Assembly: GCA_030015575.1 (NCBI GenBank)
Contig: JASDDO010000006.1
Location: forward strand, 109,050,045 to 109,114,044
Direction: 5' to 3'
Origin: Agapanthus africanus
Taxonomy: Eukaryota; Streptophyta; Magnoliopsida; Asparagales; Amaryllidaceae
DNA: 64,000 nt
Positions 48,045 to 60,611 of the stretch are shown here, in pieces. The notes under the pieces were generated by a model that searched no databases, had not been told where the DNA came from, and worked only from the letters and a program-made list of their open reading frames with translations. Positions within the stretch are counted from its first letter, which is position 1. The number at the start of each line of letters is the position of its first letter. The position numbers and the translations under genes are program-made.

Positions 48045-48541
48045 AGTTAAAGGGTTCGAACGATTATCAGAAAACCATTTTCCTAAGTTTAAAGTATTCG
48101 GAAGAACATGCTGGTATTTCGATGGACCCTCTAGAAGAATGAAACCCTAACTCGACATAATGACCACGAGAACGCCCTTGAACCTTAGGGTTTACGGCAG
48201 TTCCGCGGTGCCATTAGTGAGGCTTGGGTTTGCCCTTCTACAGCTGGATCATCGATGCTGGGGTATGTACCGGATATTTTTAAACTGTACTTGAGTGTTG
48301 AGCTCTCGGGGAATTATGGGACTTTGATCGATCGATCGAAAAGTTTAATGTAGTCCGGATATCAAGTGAAGGGATCGACTATGTGGGAGACTCTAGACAT
48401 GAGTATTGCCGTTGGTAGCGCAGTCAGCACAGCTACGAAGAGACGAGTTCGAAGCAGCCGACATCAGAGGAAAGAGGCGGACATTGATGATCGTGTTTAC
48501 GATTGTGATTTAGTGATTTCAATTTCATATTTTCTGTTATT
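48045..48541 (+). repeat. Inverted Copia leader fragment and junction
   Basis: About 48045-48365 resembles the D leader (28553-28627 joined to 38823-39080) on the plus strand, for example GGACCCTCTAGAAGA and CCCTTGAACCTTAGGGTTT, but is clearly diverged. It is inverted relative to element E starting at 48542. The 175 bases 48366-48541 have no recognised origin and could be the start of a gypsy gag. Confidence 0.5.
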
Positions 48542-50197
48542 GGACTCGACTCCTCGAGTTGGTCTCCCACTGGACCCCAGAACCCGGTTACTTGTGCTCT
48601 CCTCCTTGGGTCTATCCTAGTGCAGAAAAGTAAATAATATACAACAACGGTGACTACATCCGAAACCTTGAAGTGCCCCAATAAAATAATATTACATACA
48701 AGTTTTTACTTGAATGAAAATGAAAAAACACTCATCTCACATAAAAAAACCCCCAGCTATTCAAACACGACGATCCAATATAACATATCCAGCAACACAT
48801 AACATCACATGTCATCAACGTAAGTAAATATGCGCATCCTAATTGTCGTTGACATATAGCTACAAAACCGGCGACATCACATATTACACTTACGGTCACA
48901 GAAAAGAATGTGTAAAACTACAACAGTTGGAATCCGCAACCACCTCAGACATCGCATGCCTGACCAAATGAATTCTTTAGACATCGCATGCCTAACAATT
49001 ATAAACCCCGCATTTTAGTCTCATTATCGAAAACTCTTTTCAATCTCAAGTCGGGCAATTCAACAAGATTCCCGAAAAACTGATCGAATGCTCGTCGCAA
49101 ACTTTAGAAGGCGGCCGCACCCATGATACCGTCGACGAAGTGCACCAAGGCGGAACACCACTACCGCGAGCACCCGAACGGATGCTTTCGGCGACGGGGT
49201 TCTCCTACAGTCACTTGGTCGGGGCTATGGAGTGAGGCTGTCTATTAAGTTTACCCGGCGAGTATCCGTGTATGCTACGTGATTGCGACGGACTTTTGAT
49301 CACATCAAAATTCCGTGGCAACCGATCAAGTGAGACTAAACTGCTACGTTTATAATATTCATTCCGTTATCTCATAACAATTTGTGAATTCCAATTATTG
49401 TATCATATTCCGGATAAATAGAAAATGCTAAACTTTTCGATCGAACAATCGAACACCCAAGTTTTCCCGATACAGCTCAACACATGAAATAAGTCTAACG
49501 ACATTCAGTTCGTGCCTCAGTACCAACGGTCCAGCCGTAGAAGGGTCAAGCCAACGCCTCACATGTGGCACGCCGTACTGCCCCAAACCCGAAGGTTCAA
49601 AGGGCAGTTCAAGACGGTCACATAATCGAGTTAAGGTTTGTTGTCTTCTAGAGGGTCCATCGCGTTACTTGCACTACTTAGAACGTCGTTAAACTACGGA
49701 AAAATTCAACAATTGGAAATTTCCCGGCAGGGGAAAAAGTGGGTATTTATATCCGGTCGAACTTTTTAACATATTCTAAAATTACCCGGAAAGCCACACC
49801 GACAAAATTAGACAGTCCGATCGAATATACAGAGTTCCCAATACAAGCCAGAAAATAAAACTCTGGAATAAATATTAAAATAATCCCAGGAAAACCAGCA
49901 CCAGAAAATAAGAATTACTGTGCCAAGTTTAAAGTCCAATCATGTCACGTGACCGCTGAACCGCCGCAGAAGCCGGGCTTCTGCCGCGGTTCCGCCGCTC
50001 AATAATGGTATCAATGAAAAAATTTTGCATCGTAATTCTTAGAATTCCCTGCTGGATTTTCTGGATATTTTTAATTTCGAAAAATCCACATTTTATAGAA
50101 AAGTCCAGAGAGCAATTTTCAAGTCGGGTTTTGGGTCGATCGGACTTCTGATTCCGTCGGGAATTCGCCTAAGGCTCTAGCTAGGCTCTGATACCAC
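48542..50197 (-). mobile_element. Copia E, partial leader sharing its LTR with F
   Basis: This stretch is nearly identical to 56733-58386 of F and ends in a PBS complement (50184-50196). The LTR that follows (50198-52422) serves both as the 5' LTR of E and as the 3' LTR of F. It includes the GC hairpin 49953-49998. Its left border at 48542 is a sharp break. Confidence 0.85.
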
Positions 50198-52422
50198 TGT
50201 AGGGTTCCTAGGCACTCTAATGGAGTCTCACAAGTGATCAAACATGCACAAATCAAATTTTACGGGTGCCTACAAACCCTAATACGGATCGTTTACTCGA
50301 TATGTAGGCGAAGAAGTAAACTAGTTAACAGTTAACTACAAGATAACGGAAATACAACCTTTGTAGATCTGGTGCTCCACCTCCACGGCTCCGCGATGAG
50401 CTCCCTCCGCTGTCCAAAACGAATTTCGAACTCTAGCATCGGCTTTATCGAAGAATGGGCGGGCTTGATCGTCGGTTCAATGCCGAAGATGATCTACGTC
50501 GAGGTATCGCAAGAACAAGCTCCAACTTCATCAAGGTTTAAAAACTTGTGAAGGAAACACCCTATAATACTTGGCAAGAGGTAGAGGATGAAGAAATAGG
50601 AATTGGGTAGACTTTAGATTTGGATTTCTCACTAGTTTTCTTCACTTGCCATTGGAGTAGCAAGCTTTTCTTTTGTTGAAGAAGATGAAGAAGAAGAAGA
50701 AGATATGATAAGTTATTAATTATTTGATAAATAAATCAATACTTATCATGACTTCAACCATGGTTTAGTGTAGAGATTTTACTAAGGTTAGATGAGTGGT
50801 TAGGGTTAAAGAAGAGATAAGAATGTTGACTTAGTCAAGGTTTCAAGAAGTTTTAACTAAAAAACAAAATAAGTCCACCATTTATCTATCTCCTTTTCTT
50901 TTCAAATGAAACAAATAAAATAAATAAATAAATAAATGAATAAGCAAATGAAAAGATACCCTAACCACTCACTAACCATGGTTCAATACTTTACACAAAA
51001 CCAAGCAAGAATGTATCATCAAACATGATACAATCATGTGCACAAAATATATCATATATACAATGTGCAATACAAGTGAGTAAATCCATTTAAAGTGAAC
51101 CAATACTATTTAATGCAAAGTAATATATCAAATATATAATTATACATTAAATCATTAAATCAACACTTGATTTAACGATCCGGTCATATCACATATAACC
51201 GACTAGTATCCTATGTATCGGCTTATCGAATCAATCCTTGATTCGATAACTAGGTTACATCGCATATAACCATTCGATACATTCATCGTGAGAATGGAAT
51301 ACGGTATCACATACACGCATTATTCTCGGTCCCGCACATATCTCATATGCGCTACTATTTCGTTTCGCTTGAGCCAGGAAACCTCTGTGTAGGACTCTAA
51401 AGACTCGTCAATACGCCGGCAGCAGATGATGATCATATCAAACACCCACAAGCCGCAAGCGGTCTGCTAAACGTAACGGCCAGCCGGGTATTGAGCGATC
51501 AGAAGATCGAGGAGCAAGCCCGCTCACACTCCTGTGAATCCAACCAGTAACACTTACCGTACAGTCCGGTCTGTTCGTCTGATATGGCGCATATCTCGCC
51601 TAGGGGTGGTAAACGTCAGACCCCAATAGCTCGATAAGTCATGCCGACGTAAGGTCCATAACATTCATGAAACTACTGATAACTCTTACCAGTATATCAC
51701 GGCAACCCTGGCCAGGGATTTCCTGTTATGGCCAGTCGAGCATAGCACAACATCAACCCCTAATACCGGGAGAGACGAATCCCCTCCTATCGCTCATTGC
51801 CTCCATGTGAATCGGGACTGTACCCAAAAACCATCTGTTTGCACAACTCAGTAGAGCCGTGGTAGGGTGGAAATCAAAGCACAGTGGGAGACACACAAGA
51901 CTCTATGACGATTTCGGGTCAACAGACTAAGCTGTACCAGTGTCACCAGAGAACTGCCATCTGACGTGAGGTATAATACCATCTGGGAGTTCTCGGCGAG
52001 TCCGTTCAGTGTACCCAGTCTCCACTGAGCACCCGCATACCATCTTCGATGTCAAACACCAATGGATATGGGATCATCCATCGCCCATCGCATGGGTCGA
52101 GAAGATATGCGCTAGTCTACTCTGGAATATCGATGCCCCGTCTCGATATTCCCACGACCAGGAACAATGAAGGATGTACTCATTGACTACCTATGCCCCA
52201 CTAGTATGATCTGCATCATAGTCCTGGAAGTCGAGTACACATCCTAAGGGCTTTATCAACATGTAATCAGAGAGACAGAAAGTATACATGTTAAGATAAA
52301 GAGCAACCAGATAGCGTACTATCATGTTGAGCAAGAAAGTCCTACCTATATATGTCCCAGCATCCACTACAATATACATCCAATGTACAGTAATGGCCTC
52401 TAGGGCATACATATAACTAACA
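50198..52422 (-). repeat. LTR shared between E and F
   Basis: 2,225 bp, TGTAGGGTTCCTAG ... ATAACTAACA, the same length as 58387-60611 and about 1-2% different in the first 200 bases. It is preceded by a PBS and followed by a polypurine tract (52423-52437), so both neighbours use it. Confidence 0.92.
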
Positions 52423-52437
52423 ATCTCCCACTTGCAC
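52423..52437 (-). promoter_or_regulatory. Polypurine tract, element F
   Basis: ATCTCCCACTTGCAC, complement of the purine tract next to the 3' LTR, identical to that of B. Confidence 0.75.
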
Positions 52438-52499
52438 TAGGGCAATCTATAGCAGTGGTCGCAGTATCTAATACCCAACCATCCCATATGAGTCTCTCT

Positions 52500-53408
52500 C
52501 TGGGAAAAGACCTTCGTGAGTGGATCCGCCGTGTTGTCCTCAGAGTCTACTCTCCTAACCTCGATCACCCCGGAGATTAACTATCTCCATGATCAGGTGA
52601 TGCTTCCTCAGAATATGTCTGGGTCACTGATGGGACCAGGGTTCCAGGGCCGAAGCCTCACTTCCATTGTCATACAATGGCAGGAACCTAGTTCATCTTA
52701 TGAACCATTATACACCCAAACTTTCTCTTTGGCAGTATCTTCAATAGCGATGTTACCAGCCTTTATCGTCTAGTTTGCCACGGTATCTATCTTGGAACTC
52801 TTCCAACATATCGTCCCTTTACTGAGGGTAAAGACAATGCCTGTGACTGACATTCAGTCATCTTTATCACCCTGGAACTCTTCCAGTGATTCTCCTCAGG
52901 ATCGTTTGATACCATCTTACTACATCTAGTGAGAATCCTAGCATCTAATTACATCTATCTCATAGATGAAAAACTCAGGATTTAGGAGGTATCACTTTGA
53001 TCATATTTGGAGAATCCTAGTGATAATAGGAGATTGACCGATCGTAGTATAGGAAACTCTCTTCCTATCAAGAGTATGTTGTCTACGTACAATACGAAGA
53101 TGACCACCTTACTCTCTACTACCCTTTTGTATATATAAGGTTCGTCTACCATTTTGATGAAGTCAAACACTTTGACTATCACATCAAAACAGACGTTCCA
53201 ACTCCGCGATGCCTGCTTCATTATGTAAAGCAACTTGCACACGTTTCCGCTGCTCCCACTGTTTACGAAGACCTCTGGCTGTGTTCTTATAGACGTTCTC
53301 TTCTAAATCAGTATTTAGAAAAGCAGTCAGGGCACCCAACCACCAGATATCGCAGTCATGGTATGTAGCCATGGCAAGTAGGATCTGGATGGACTTAAGC
53401 ATAGTCAC
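52500..53408 (-). pseudogene. RT/RNase H remnant of F
   Basis: Minus-strand 53408-53184 contains MLKSIQILLA and TAFLNTDLEE of Copia reverse transcriptase. An overlapping frame 53242-52982 contains QASRSWN, DEPYIYKR and LYVDNILLIG, so the second catalytic Asp of YVDD has become Asn (about 53078-53089). The two segments are in different frames. RNase H-like words (HLIMEIVNL) at about 52560-52610 are closed by stops. Confidence 0.8.
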
Positions 53409-53676
53409 TTGGAAAAGGTTTTATCATTATCCATGCCTGGTTGATGACTAAAACCTTTAATAAGCCTAGCTTTGAAAGTCTCAACTTTTCCATCTACACC
53501 AAGTAATCTTCTCAAGATATACTTGCTCCTGATGGGGATTTAACCCTTCAGATATAGCAACCAAAGTCCATACTTTGCTGGTGTATATGGATTCCATCTC
53601 AGATCGGTAAGCATCCAGCCATTCTTACAGAGTCCCTACTCTCGATGGCCTGCTCGAAACTAGTTGGGTCATCATC

Positions 53677-54706
53677 TTATGATGCATTCCTCGCTCCCAC
53701 TGTCATCGAGAAACCGAGGTATCTCTCAGGCGGATGAGGAACCCTACTAGATCTGCGGAGAGGCTGAGGTTCGTCGGGAACTATAGAATCCTTTGGTTCT
53801 GTCAAATCATCAACTGCAGTTTTGTATAGCTGGAACCTTTCCAGTTCTACAGAACTGATCCTGCCTCGATCTTGTCCGGATTTTGATTTTGACATAGGCC
53901 GGACAACCCAAATCTTAACTCGCTTAAGAGATGGGTTCTTCCCATACCATATCTCATATGGAGTGGTAGGCATTGATTTGATTCAAACCTAATTCAATAG
54001 GTATGCAGCTTCTCAAGTGCATAACTCCAAAAGCAAATAGGTAACTCAGTAATACTCATCATAGAGCACACCATATCTAATATTGTGCAATTGCTCCGCC
54101 CTGATACACCGTTGTGCTGTGGTGTATTCAGAGGAGTAACACTGAGAGAGAATCTCATTCTCCTTTAGAATAGTCCAGGAATTCTATGCACAAGTATTCT
54201 CCTCCCTGATCTTATCAAAGGACATAATACTTATACCCGGTTATTGGTTCTCTACTTCTAACTTATATTCTGTGAATACCTCAAAAGGTTCGGACTTGTG
54301 TTTCAACAGGAACATATGACTGAATCTTGAGAGATTATCAGAGAATATAATGAAGTATAAAGAACCAGTTCTGGCATGTGTAGACAGGAGACTTTACATA
54401 CATCATCATGTATTGGTCCCAAGAGTTTACTAACTCTTTCTCTGTTTTTAATAAACAGAGCTATGGTCATCTAATCTTTGTGACATGACTGGCAAGTTTC
54501 ACAAGATGTAAATTCAAACTGATTTAAATATGCATCTTAAATGTAACTTCAGCCAGTCGGGTCGCATTGATGTGACCTAGTCTACAATGCCTCAAGAAGA
54601 ATTTGTTCATTTCTGAACTCTTCCTCTTGTGTGTGTTCAGTATACTAGGAACTGTAGTTTGATTTAGAACGTCAATGCTTTTAGATAACGTGCCTGAACC
54701 GATCAA
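53677..54706 (-). pseudogene. Integrase remnant of F
   Basis: Minus-strand 54706-54524 keeps the pre-integrase part (NTHKRKSS, HCRLGHINATRL). 53973-53677 keeps the integrase end (TTPYEIWYGKNPSLKRVKIW and PEPQ-like PLRRSSRVPHPPERY). Between them the DDE core is eroded. A segment of roughly 100 bp that D has after PAYVKKQ is deleted here but kept in B, so B and F lack different parts. Confidence 0.75.
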
Positions 54707-54977
54707 CTTTTGATATAGGAAATGTTCAAAACATTATCCAACAATACAAAATTATATCATTTCTTTACTAATAAAGAGACTAATATGATTTTATATATAT
54801 CAGGTTCGGTATCTAATAGCATTTGTTCAGAATCAATGTATTGGTAATACAGGGTGACAGTGACCAACAGACTTGGCTGCAACACTTGCCCCGGTTTCTG
54901 TCTCATGAAACTTATCACCCGTTCTCAGTTTTTCTACCTTTTTGTAGCCCTATGTATCAACTTACATATCTGGAATC

Positions 54978-55199
54978 CTAATCCGGTATCATATACCCAG
55001 GATGCAGAGGATACTGAGAAACAGTTCTTTGTAATGAACACACCCGAAGGAGATGCATCATATGCACTTTCTTCGTTTGGGCGGCATAGGAATTCTGGTA
55101 TTCCTCAATTTCCTGCTCTGTCTTATAACAATTATAAGTTGGAGCGGGACCAACGTTCCCCAGCTCAGTATAACAAGTGGGTTCGGTCAATACATCCAT
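54978..55199 (-). pseudogene. Gag-end/zinc-knuckle remnant and leader join of F
   Basis: The 73-codon frame begins with a short non-gag lead (MDVLTEPTCYTELGNVG) and continues into the decayed zinc knuckle (NCYKTEQEIEEYQNS) towards protease. Directly upstream is untranslated leader. About 750 bp of gag present in D are missing at this join, which is the same as in A and B. Confidence 0.7.
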
Positions 55200-55660
55200 A
55201 TTATTATCTTGATTAAGGCGTGATATGGTCGCTACCTGGAGAGAGAGAAGAAAACACTCTACGTGCGCTCTTGCAAGATCAGATTGGTTATATTTTATTT
55301 AATCAGGATGGCTCCCACTCTTTTTATCAAATCCTACTTCAAACCCTAAAAGGAAAGACTAGCCGGGATTAATTACACTCTACAAGTTCCCCAATCTTTC
55401 AGCCAGGCCAGTGTCGGTACTTTGAGGGAGGTTCCCCGTGCTTTCGCACGGACCTAATTACTGTAAACCTCGTTTTCCTAGAGGCGTAACCCCGTTGACA
55501 CCTTTCTAGACACCTACTTGATCGGCTAATTGTAAAGTGCAAAACTTTCCCAGGAGTAACAATAGTTCGCAGTGGGAATCGGGATCCAACTATCATATAG
55601 AAGGTATGCAATCTCATTGCAAGTTTCAACACTTGAAACTCCCGATAAAGGTTTTTACCC

Positions 55661-55880
55661 CTAGCACCTATGACCTTAACTATGGTAAACAAATCATAAG
55701 TACTAGTCAAGTTCTACCCGTCATTTCGTGATTAATTAGACCCACCCACATGACCCTTAACTAAGGTCAACAAAGTCACGCGACTGTCCTAACTAATCGC
55801 ATCATATGCGGTGTAGGAAGACATCACTTAGCTACCGTACACTGTGCCTTGACTATGGTCAACAAACACAGCACGAATAC
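55661..55880 (-). other. Triple hairpin repeat of leader, element F
   Basis: Copies at 55674-55692, 55755-55773 and 55847-55865. The first is enclosed by 13-base arms CTAGCACCTATGA / TCATAAGTACTAG, the third by CACTGTG / CACAG. Sense cores are TTGAC-CATA-GTCAA and close variants. Confidence 0.75.
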
Positions 55881-58141
55881 TAAGTACTCTACTTCCTAAA
55901 ATGACGGAGGGTTGCGGCTGGTTTTTGTGAAAACCATTAACGCTTTGAACTTGATCTCGTTGCGGAATCAAATGGTTTTTAAATGGAAAGTTTTTGAAGC
56001 TTTTCTAGTTTTGCTAAAGGGGTCACTCCCGGTGAAGGGATCGTCGGCCCTTTCCTCGTCGAATGAGGTGCGGGATATATCATATATATCACTGTGCAAA
56101 GCGTAAACTATAGAAGCGATCAAATGACAAACCGAGGGTTGTAGCATCTGCCAGTTGTTGCTAAAGGAGTCACTCCCGGTGAAGGGATCTCGGTCCTTTC
56201 CTTATCGAATAAGGTGCAGGATGTTCTATAATGAACACCGCGATGCAAAGCAAGAACTGTAGCTACCTGTATTATTTTGAAATTCGATTCCACAACATCA
56301 ATTAGGTTTATTTTCTTTCATTAATCTCATTAATGAATATCCCATCATTTAAATTACCTAAACATCACAGATAAATATGACGTACACTTATGCCATCCGC
56401 ATTCGCCTCGATGTCCCCTCGTGCACCGTTAGGTTAGGTAACTAACGGCAGAGCGGGGCAGGGCTAGCGCGGGTGTAAAATATAAGCAACGTTTATATAA
56501 TATATCATATATACTATATATAATACCTGTCACAGAACATCGCATGATCACATCACAGATAAAGCACAGCAGAAGAATCATATGAAATATTGGATATACT
56601 AGGACGTCCGTGTTTTCAACACGAGCCAGTATAAAACACGGATTCCACGGTCGTGATGAATAGCCAATCCCACACCCCAAGACCCCTACGAGAGCGGCAA
56701 GCAACCCTACCAATTCTAGGGTTAGGAGACCCGGACTCGACTCCTCGAGTTGGTCTCCCACTGGACCCCAGAACCCGGTTACTTGTGCTCTCCTCCTTGG
56801 GTCTATCCTAGTGCAGAAAAGTAAATAATATACATCAACGGTGACTACTTCCGCAACCTGGAAGTGCCCCAATAAAATAATATTACATACAAGTTTTTAC
56901 ATGAATGAAAATGAAAAAACACTCATCTCACATAAAAACCCCCGGCTATTCAAACACGACGATCTAATATAACATATCCAGCAACACATAACATCACATG
57001 TCATCAACGTAAGTAAATATGCCCATCCCAATTGTCGTTGACATATAGCAACGAAACCGGCGACATCACATATTACACTTACGGTCACAGAAAAGAATGT
57101 GTAAAACTACAACAGTTGGAATCCGCAACCACCTCAGACATCGCATGCCTGACCAAATGAATTCTTTAGACATCGCATGCCTAACAATTATAAACCCCGC
57201 ATTTTAGTCTCATTATCGAAAACTCTTTTCAATCTCAAGTCGGGCAATTCAACAAGATTCCCGAAAAACTGATCGAATGCTCGTCGCAAACTTTAGGAGG
57301 CGGCCGCACCCATGATACCGTCGACGAAGTGCACCAAGGCGGAACACCGCTACCGCGAGCACCCGAACGGATGCTTTCGGCGACGGGGTTCTCCTACAGT
57401 CACTTGGTCGGGGCTATGGAGTGAGGCTGTCTATTAAGTTTACCCGGCGAGTATCCGCGTACGCTAGGTGATTGCGACGGACTTTTGATCACATCAAAAT
57501 TCCGTGGCAACCGATCAAGTGAGACTAAACTGCTACGTTTATAATATTCATTCCGTTATCTCATAACAATTTGTGAATTCCAATTATTGTATCACAATCC
57601 GGATAAATAGAAAATGCTAAACTTTTCGATCGAACAATCGAACACCAAAGTTTTCCCGATACAGCTCAACACATGAAATAAGTCTAACGACATTCAGTTC
57701 GTGCCTCAGTACCAACGGTCCGGCCGTAGAAGGGTCAAGCCAACGCCTCACATGTGGCACGCCGTACTGCCCCAAACCCGAAGGTTCAAAGGGCAGTTCA
57801 AGACGGTCACATAATCGAGTTAAGGTTTGTTGTCTTCTAGAGGGTCCATCGCGTTACTTGCACTACTTAGAACGTCGTTAAACTACGGAAAAATCCAACA
57901 ATTGGAAATTTCCCGGCAGGGGAAAAAGTGGGTATTTATATCCGGTCGAACTTTTTAACATATTCTAAAATTACCCGGAAAGCCACACCGACAAAATTAG
58001 ACAGTCCGATCGAATATACAGAGTTCCCAATACAAGCCAGAAAATAAAACTCTGGAATAAATATTAAAATAATCCCAGGAAAACCAGCACCAGAAAACAA
58101 GAATTACTGTGCCAAGTTTAAATTCCAATCATGTCACGTGA

Positions 58142-58187
58142 CCGCGGAACTGCCGCAGAAGCCAGGCTTCTGCCGCGGTTCCGCCGC
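58142..58187 (-). other. GC-rich hairpin near PBS, element F
   Basis: GCCGCAGAAGCC and GGCTTCTGC form the inner stem, extended by CCGCGGAAC / GTTCCGCCG. It lies 185 bases from the PBS. E has the equivalent at 49953-49998. Confidence 0.75.
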
Positions 58188-58372
58188 TCAATAATGGTAT
58201 CAATGAAAAAATTTTGCATCGTAATTCTTAGAATTCCCTGCTGGATTTTCTGGATATTTTTAATTTCGAAAAATCCACATTTTACAGAAAACTCCAGAGA
58301 GCAATTTTCAAGTCGGGTTTTGGGTCGATCGGACTTCTGATTCCGTCGGGACTTCGCCTAAGGCTCTAGCTA

Positions 58373-58385
58373 GGCTTTGATACCA
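58373..58385 (-). promoter_or_regulatory. Primer-binding site, element F
   Basis: GGCTTTGATACCA, one substitution from the site in the other copies, one base from the LTR. Confidence 0.85.
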
Positions 58386-58386
58386 G

Positions 58387-60611
58387 TGTAGGGTTCCTAG
58401 GCACTCTAATGGAGTCTCACAAGTGATCAAACATGCACAAATCAAATTTTACGGGTGCCTACAAACCCTAATACGGATCGTTTACTAGATATGTAGGCGA
58501 AGAAGTAAACTAGTTAACAGTTAACTACAAGATAACGGAAATACAACCTTTGTAGATCCGGTGCTCTACCTCCACGGCTCCGCGATGAGCTCCCTCCGCT
58601 GTCCAAAACGAATTCCGAACTCTAGCATCGGCTTCATCGAAGAATGGGCGGGCTTGATCGTCGGTTCAATGCCGAAGATGATCTACGTCGAGGTATCGCA
58701 AGAACAAGCTCCAACTTCTTCAAGCTTTAAAAACTTGTGAAGGAAACACCCTATACTACTTGGCAAGAGGTAGAGGATGAAGAAATAGGAATTGGGTAGA
58801 CTTTAGATTTGGATTTCTCACTAGTTTTCTTCACTTGCCATTGGAGTAGCAAGCTTTTCTTTTGTTGAAGAAGATGAAGAAGAAGAAGAAGATATGATAA
58901 GTTATTAATTATTCGATAAATAAATCAATACTTATCATGACTTCAACCATGGTTTAGTGTAGAGATTTTACTAAGGTTAGATGAGTGGTTAGGGTTAAAG
59001 AAGAGACAAGAATGTTGACTTAGTCAAGGTTTCAAGAAGCTTTAACTAAAAAACAAAATAAGTCCACCATTTATCTATCTCCTTTTCTTTTCAAATGAAA
59101 CAAATAAAATAAATAAATAAATAAATGAATAAGCAAATGAAATGATACCCTAACCACTCACTAACCATGGTTCAATACTTTACACAAAACCAAGCAAGAA
59201 TGTATCATCAAACATGATACAATCATGTGCACAAAATATATCATATATACAATGTGCAATACAAGTGAGTAAATCCATTTAAAGTGAACCAATACTATTT
59301 AATGCAAAGTAATATATCAAATATATAATTATACATTAAATCATTAAATCAACACTTGATTTAACGATCAGGTCATATCGCATATAACCGACTAGTATCC
59401 TATGTATCGGCTTATCGAATCAATCCTTGATTCGATAACTAGGTTACATCGCATATAACCATTTGATACATTCATCGCGAGAATGGAATACGGTATCACA
59501 TACACGCATTATTCTCGGTCCCGCACATATCTCATATGCGCTCCTATTTCGTTTTGCTTGAGCCAGGAAACCTCTGTGTAGGACTCTAAAGACTCGTCAA
59601 TACGCCGGCAGCAGATGATGATCATATCAAACACCCACAAGCCGCAAGCGGTCTACTAAACGTAATGGCCACCCGGGTATTGAGCGATCAGAAGATCGAC
59701 GAGCAAGCCCGCTCACACTCCTGTGAATCCAACCAGTAACACTTACCGTACAGTCCGGTCTGTTCGTCTGATATGTCGCATATCTCGCCTAGGGGTGGTA
59801 AACGTCAGACCCCAATAGCTCGATAAGTCATGCCGACGTAAGGTCCATAACATTCGTGAAACTACTGATAACTCTTACGAGTATATCACAGCAACCCAGG
59901 CCAGGGATTTCCTGTTATGGCCAGTCGAGCATAGCACAACATCAACCCCCAATACCGGGAGAGACGAATCCCCTCCTATCGCTCATTGCCTCTATGTGAA
60001 TCGGGACTGTACCCAAAAACCACCTGTTTGCACAACTCAGTAGAGCCGTGGTAGGGTGGAAATCAAAGCACAGTGGGAGACACACAAGACTCTATGACGA
60101 TTTCGGGTCAACAGACTTAGCTGTACCAGTGTCACCAGAGAACTGCCATCTGACGTGAGGTATAATACCATCTAGGAGTTCTCGGCGAGTCCGTTCAGTG
60201 TACCCAGTCTCCACTGAGCACCCGCATACCATCTTCGATGTCAAACACCAATGGATATGGGATCATCCATCGCCCATCGCATGGGTCGAGAAGATATGCG
60301 CTAGTCTACTCTGGAATATCGATGCCCCGTCTCGATATTCCCACGACCAGGAACAATGAAGGATGTACTCATTGACTACCCAGGCCCCACTAGTATGATC
60401 TGCATCATAGTCCTTGAAGTCGAGTACACATCCTAAGGGCTTTATCAACATGTAATCAAAGAGACAGAAAGTATACATGTTAAGATAAAGAGCAACCAGA
60501 TAGCGTACTATCATGTTGAGCAAGAAAGTCCTACCTATATATGTCCCAGCATCCACTACAATATACATCCAATGTACAGTAATTGCCTCTAGGGCATACA
60601 TATAACTAACA
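58387..60611 (-). repeat. 5' LTR of element F
   Basis: 2,225 bp, partner of 50198-52422. The flanking ATCCT at 60612-60616 would be the target duplication, but the left end of the tandem array is lost so it cannot be paired. Confidence 0.9.

Larger units (their letters stand above)
55200..58372 (-). other. Leader of element F
   Basis: About 3.2 kb of non-coding leader with, from gag side to PBS: triple hairpin repeat (55661-55880), duplicated TCACTCCCGGTGA block (about 56012-56108 and 56158-56252), CCGTTAG/CTAACGG hairpin (56426-56448), GC-rich conserved block with a 147-codon minus-strand ORF (56872-56429) of doubtful meaning, and the GC hairpin (58142-58187). Confidence 0.8.
50198..60611 (-). 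mobile_element. Copia element F (defective, gag-less)
   Basis: A 10.4-kb minus-strand element: 3' LTR (50198-52422), polypurine tract, decayed pol (52500-55200), leader (55200-58372), PBS (58373-58385) and 5' LTR (58387-60611). The LTR pair is almost identical, so the unit is young, yet every coding domain is broken. Together with E it forms an LTR-leader-LTR-internal-LTR tandem with a period of 8,189 bp, the pattern expected from unequal recombination between LTRs. Confidence 0.9.

Noticed and set aside
56429..56872. 147-codon ORF over the GC-rich leader block, possible leader protein
   Set aside because: The frame is partly shared with A, D and E but shifted in B, and the 3' half differs in each; sequence relatedness of the copies is a sufficient explanation.
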